Positions 4,973 through 6,953 of a DNA stretch of 6,953 nucleotides are shown here, in pieces. The translations under genes were made by a program, and so were the position numbers. The DNA comes from JAEVZK01 sp038202925 (GTDB lineage: Bacteria > Armatimonadota > Fimbriimonadia > Fimbriimonadales > Fimbriimonadaceae): the NCBI GenBank assembly GCA_038202925.1, contig JBBREM010000123.1, forward strand, positions 1-6,953, written 5' to 3'. Within the stretch, counting starts at the first letter, position 1. Each line of letters opens with the position of its first letter. The notes beneath the pieces were generated by a model that saw only the letters and a program-made list of their open reading frames with translations, was not told where the DNA came from and searched no databases.

Positions 4973-6953
4973 GTTGTGTTAGAGCATTCTCCACCAGCCA
5001 TTGAACCAGTTCGTCGAACGAGATGCCAGCCGCCTGCGCGCTGTTGGGCAGCAGACTCGTCGTGGTCATCCCGGGCAGCGTGTTGACTTCAAGGGTGAAA
5101 ATTTCGGATTTTGAATTTTGGATTTTGGATTCAACTCCATCATCCATGCGAACAATCATGTCCGTCCGCGTCGCGCCCGAACAACCGAGCGCCTGATGCG
5201 CCTTGAGCGCGATCTCCTGAGCCTGCTTGCGAATCTCCGCCGGAAGACGAGCCGGGATGATCTCATCGGTCGCGCCAGGCGTATATTTGCTTTCGAAATC
5301 GTATTTGCCGCTGGTGGGAGCGATCTCAACGACGGGCAAAACATGGTCCCCGAGCACCGGCACGCTGATCTCCATCCCGACGATCCATTCCTCGATAAGC
5401 ACGGCGTCGTCGTACTGCAGGGCTTTCTGAATTGCGGGCTTGATATCCTCATCTCGCTCGACGAAGGTCAGGCCAACCGTCGAACCCTGAGCGTTTGGCT
5501 TGACGACCACCGGCGCCCTCAACTCGATCGCTTGGTCGGCGTCGGTTACGAGCACGCCTTCAGGCACCCGGATCCCATTCTGCTTGAGCATCGACTTCGT
5601 CAATTGCTTATCCATCGCGATGGCGCTCGCCTGAATCGTCGAGCCCGTGTACGGGATGTGCAATAGCTCAAAGAGCCCTTGGATCGCCCCATCCTCGGCG
5701 TGGGTGCCGTGAACCGCGAGAAATGCGACATCTGGCCGGTGCGGCCCGGTGAACCGGCTGAGGTCGCCGCTCTTGATGAGAATCTCAGCCACATCGACCA
5801 ATTCTACGTGATGTCCAATTCGTTTTAAAGCCGCCGCTACGGTCCTGCCGGACAGGATCGAAACCTCCCTTTCCGCCGAATTGCCGCCATAAACGACGCA
5901 GACCTTATAGTTGCGCTCCACCTCTTCCTTGTCACGGCCCGGAACTCCTGACGCTGCGACATCGGATCGAGAAAAGGAGGTTCTCCGAGCAAGCTCATGG
6001 ACAAGAGCGGGCGCAAACTCGGCGATATTCCCTGCCCCCATGCCGACGATGACATCGCCTGCCCGCGCCATCGCCGCAACTTTGCGCGGGAGGAGATGCC
6101 GGTTCGGAATGTAATGCACGGGCTTGCGAACCAGCTCCGCGATCCTCGCCGAGGATACTCCGGGAATCGGGTCCTCCCGCGCGGGGTAGATATCGGTCAG
6201 CACAATCTCGTCGGCCAGCGACAGTGCCTCGGCGAACTGCCTGATGAGCGGTTCGGTACGCGAATAGAGGTGAGGCTGATAGACGACGATGAGCCGACGG
6301 TAGGGGTAGCGATCGTTCAGCGCTTTGAGGCTAGCCTCGATCTCCGTCGGATGGTGCGCGTAATCGTCGATTACCGTAACCGGTTCATCCTGGAGAACCT
6401 GCAACCGCCGCTCGGCCCCAGCGAAGTCGGCGATGCCTCGCAACGCATCTTCAATCGATGCCCCCGCGTGGGCCGCCGCCATCACTGCGCCGGCGGCGTT
6501 TAGCTTGTTGTGATCGCCCGGCAGTCGCAGGCGCAAGTTCTCAAGATGGCGTTCGCGAACCGTTTCTTCGAGGTCGGCCACCGCGTAGGCTTGCGTTGGC
6601 CGCTTAGTCAAATCGGCGATCTCGCGCGCGCCTTCATCGGTAGCGCAATAAACCAGGACGCCATCCTCCGGCAGGCTATCTACGAACCGGGCGACGCTGC
6701 CGCGTAGGTTTTCCCAATTGCCATGAAAGTCGACGTGATCGAGTTCCAGGTTGGTTAAGAGAACGACCTGTGGATCAAGGTCGTGAAAGCTGTCGTAAGC
6801 TTCGCAGGCTTCCACGACCGCCCACTCACCTTTCCCCTCCACGACCGGTCCGCCGAACTCCGGCACCGCCGCGCCGACGACGATGAGAGGGTCCAGTCCG
6901 GCTGCCTTCATTCCTGCACCGACCATGCCCGTGGTCGTCGTCTTGCCGTGGGT
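4956..6953 (-). CDS. murC-ddl: MurC-Ddl fusion: UDP-N-acetylmuramate-L-alanine ligase / D-alanine-D-alanine ligase (5' end outside window)
   Basis: One uninterrupted frame covers two cytoplasmic enzymes of peptidoglycan precursor synthesis. MurC adds L-Ala to UDP-MurNAc; Ddl makes the D-Ala-D-Ala dipeptide. Numbering from the first codon in the window, the MurC P-loop THGKTTTTGM is at 1-10, so roughly the N-terminal 100 residues of MurC are missing. Then come EACEAYDSF (48-56), TNLELDHVDFHG (67-78), DDYAHHPTEI (196-205, the MurC hallmark), QPHLYSRT (226-233) and GMGAGNIAEF (304-313). A linker of about 24 residues (324-347) leads to the Ddl ATP-grasp enzyme: VVYGGNSAEREVSILSG (353-369), AVHGTHAEDGAIQG (413-426), VVKPNAQGSTVG (483-494), IEEWIVGMEISV (520-531) and LEVNTLPGMT (621-630). 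Both sets of active-site motifs look intact. MurC-Ddl fusions are known in Chlamydia. No murB lies between the two halves, unlike many dcw clusters. A short repeat-derived insert sits in the Ddl part. The gene runs into ftsQ with a 17-nt overlap. Confidence 0.95.
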   Translation of the reverse strand, partial: THGKTTTTGMVGAGMKAAGLDPLIVVGAAVPEFGGPVVEGKGEWAVVEACEAYDSFHDLDPQVVLLTNLELDHVDFHGNWENLRGSVARFVDSLPEDGVLVYCATDEGAREIADLTKRPTQAYAVADLEETVRERHLENLRLRLPGDHNKLNAAGAVMAAAHAGASIEDALRGIADFAGAERRLQVLQDEPVTVIDDYAHHPTEIEASLKALNDRYPYRRLIVVYQPHLYSRTEPLIRQFAEALSLADEIVLTDIYPAREDPIPGVSSARIAELVRKPVHYIPNRHLLPRKVAAMARAGDVIVGMGAGNIAEFAPALVHELARRTSFSRSDVAASGVPGRDKEEVERNYKVCVVYGGNSAEREVSILSGRTVAAALKRIGHHVELVDVAEILIKSGDLSRFTGPHRPDVAFLAVHGTHAEDGAIQGLFELLHIPYTGSTIQASAIAMDKQLTKSMLKQNGIRVPEGVLVTDADQAIELRAPVVVKPNAQGSTVGLTFVERDEDIKPAIQKALQYDDAVLIEEWIVGMEISVPVLGDHVLPVVEIAPTSGKYDFESKYTPGATDEIIPARLPAEIRKQAQEIALKAHQALGCSGATRTDMIVRMDDGVESKIQNSKSEIFTLEVNTLPGMTTTSLLPNSAQAAGISFDELVQWLVENALTQHGTKT
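5104..5131 (-). repeat. Four tandem heptamers (AATCCAA type) inside the ddl coding region
   Basis: On the coding (minus) strand, four consecutive 7-nt units read AATCCAA (twice), then AATTCAA and AATCCGA, giving 28 bp of A+T-rich tandem repeat inside a G+C-rich gene. The repeat is in frame and encodes most of ESKIQNSKSEI (window residues 608-618). The unit resembles the heptameric short tandem repeats known from cyanobacterial and other genomes. It lies between the RTDMIVRMDDG strand and the LEVN strand of the ATP-grasp domain, where family members usually have a tight turn. Confidence 0.85.

Noticed and set aside
5118..5666. 182-codon plus-strand open frame
   Set aside because: It is antisense to the Ddl half of the fusion, where all catalytic motifs are on the minus strand.
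6800..6953. Cys in the MurC EACEAYDSF motif as a catalytic defect
   Set aside because: EACE in place of EADE is a normal variant, as in Bacillus-type MurC, so it is not evidence of inactivation.

Overview
The window is a section of a bacterial division and cell wall (dcw) gene cluster, interrupted by a two-gene cassette on the opposite strand. Read on the minus strand from the right edge, it holds a fused MurC-Ddl peptidoglycan precursor enzyme (5' end outside the window), FtsQ/DivIB, a DUF881 membrane protein (YlxW/YlxX type), the small basic protein Sbp (DUF1290) and, at the left edge, the first 221 codons of FtsA. The order ftsQ - DUF881 - sbp - ftsA matches the Bacillus-type dcw cluster. 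The carriage of DUF881 and Sbp, the MurC-Ddl fusion and the moderately high G+C suggest a lineage such as Armatimonadota (Fimbriimonadia-like) or another DUF881/Sbp-bearing phylum. This is an inference from gene order, and the phylum is not secure.

Between sbp and ftsA, where the two are normally adjacent, lie two plus-strand genes (861-2132 and about 2132-3034) coding for exported proteins. The first has a signal peptide, an unrecognised N-terminal region and a C-terminal domain with a His-Gly / Asp-Ala-Cys arrangement typical of clan CD (caspase / gingipain / CHAT-like) cysteine peptidases. The second, joined by a TGATG stop-start overlap, is a secreted protein with PepSY/YcdB-like segments, a fold often found in protease propeptides and inhibitors. 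The cassette has visibly lower G+C than the cluster around it. It starts from a strong-looking promoter (TTGACA, 17-nt spacer, TAGATT) placed so close to the ATG that the transcript would be essentially leaderless.

The minus-strand genes overlap in a chain (17, 35 and 4 nt), which suggests one coupled transcript making muropeptide precursor (MurC, Ddl) and divisome parts (FtsQ, DUF881, Sbp). The cassette cuts ftsA off from that transcript, so ftsA presumably uses a promoter in the 197-nt divergent gap (664-860), which also contains a perfect 16-bp palindrome. Within the Ddl part of the fusion, four tandem copies of an AATCCAA-like heptamer sit in frame and add a short peptide just before the Mg-binding strand.

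The most interesting material is the secreted caspase-like / PepSY-like pair and its position inside an essential cluster. No RNA genes, CRISPR arrays, transposases or attachment sites were seen.
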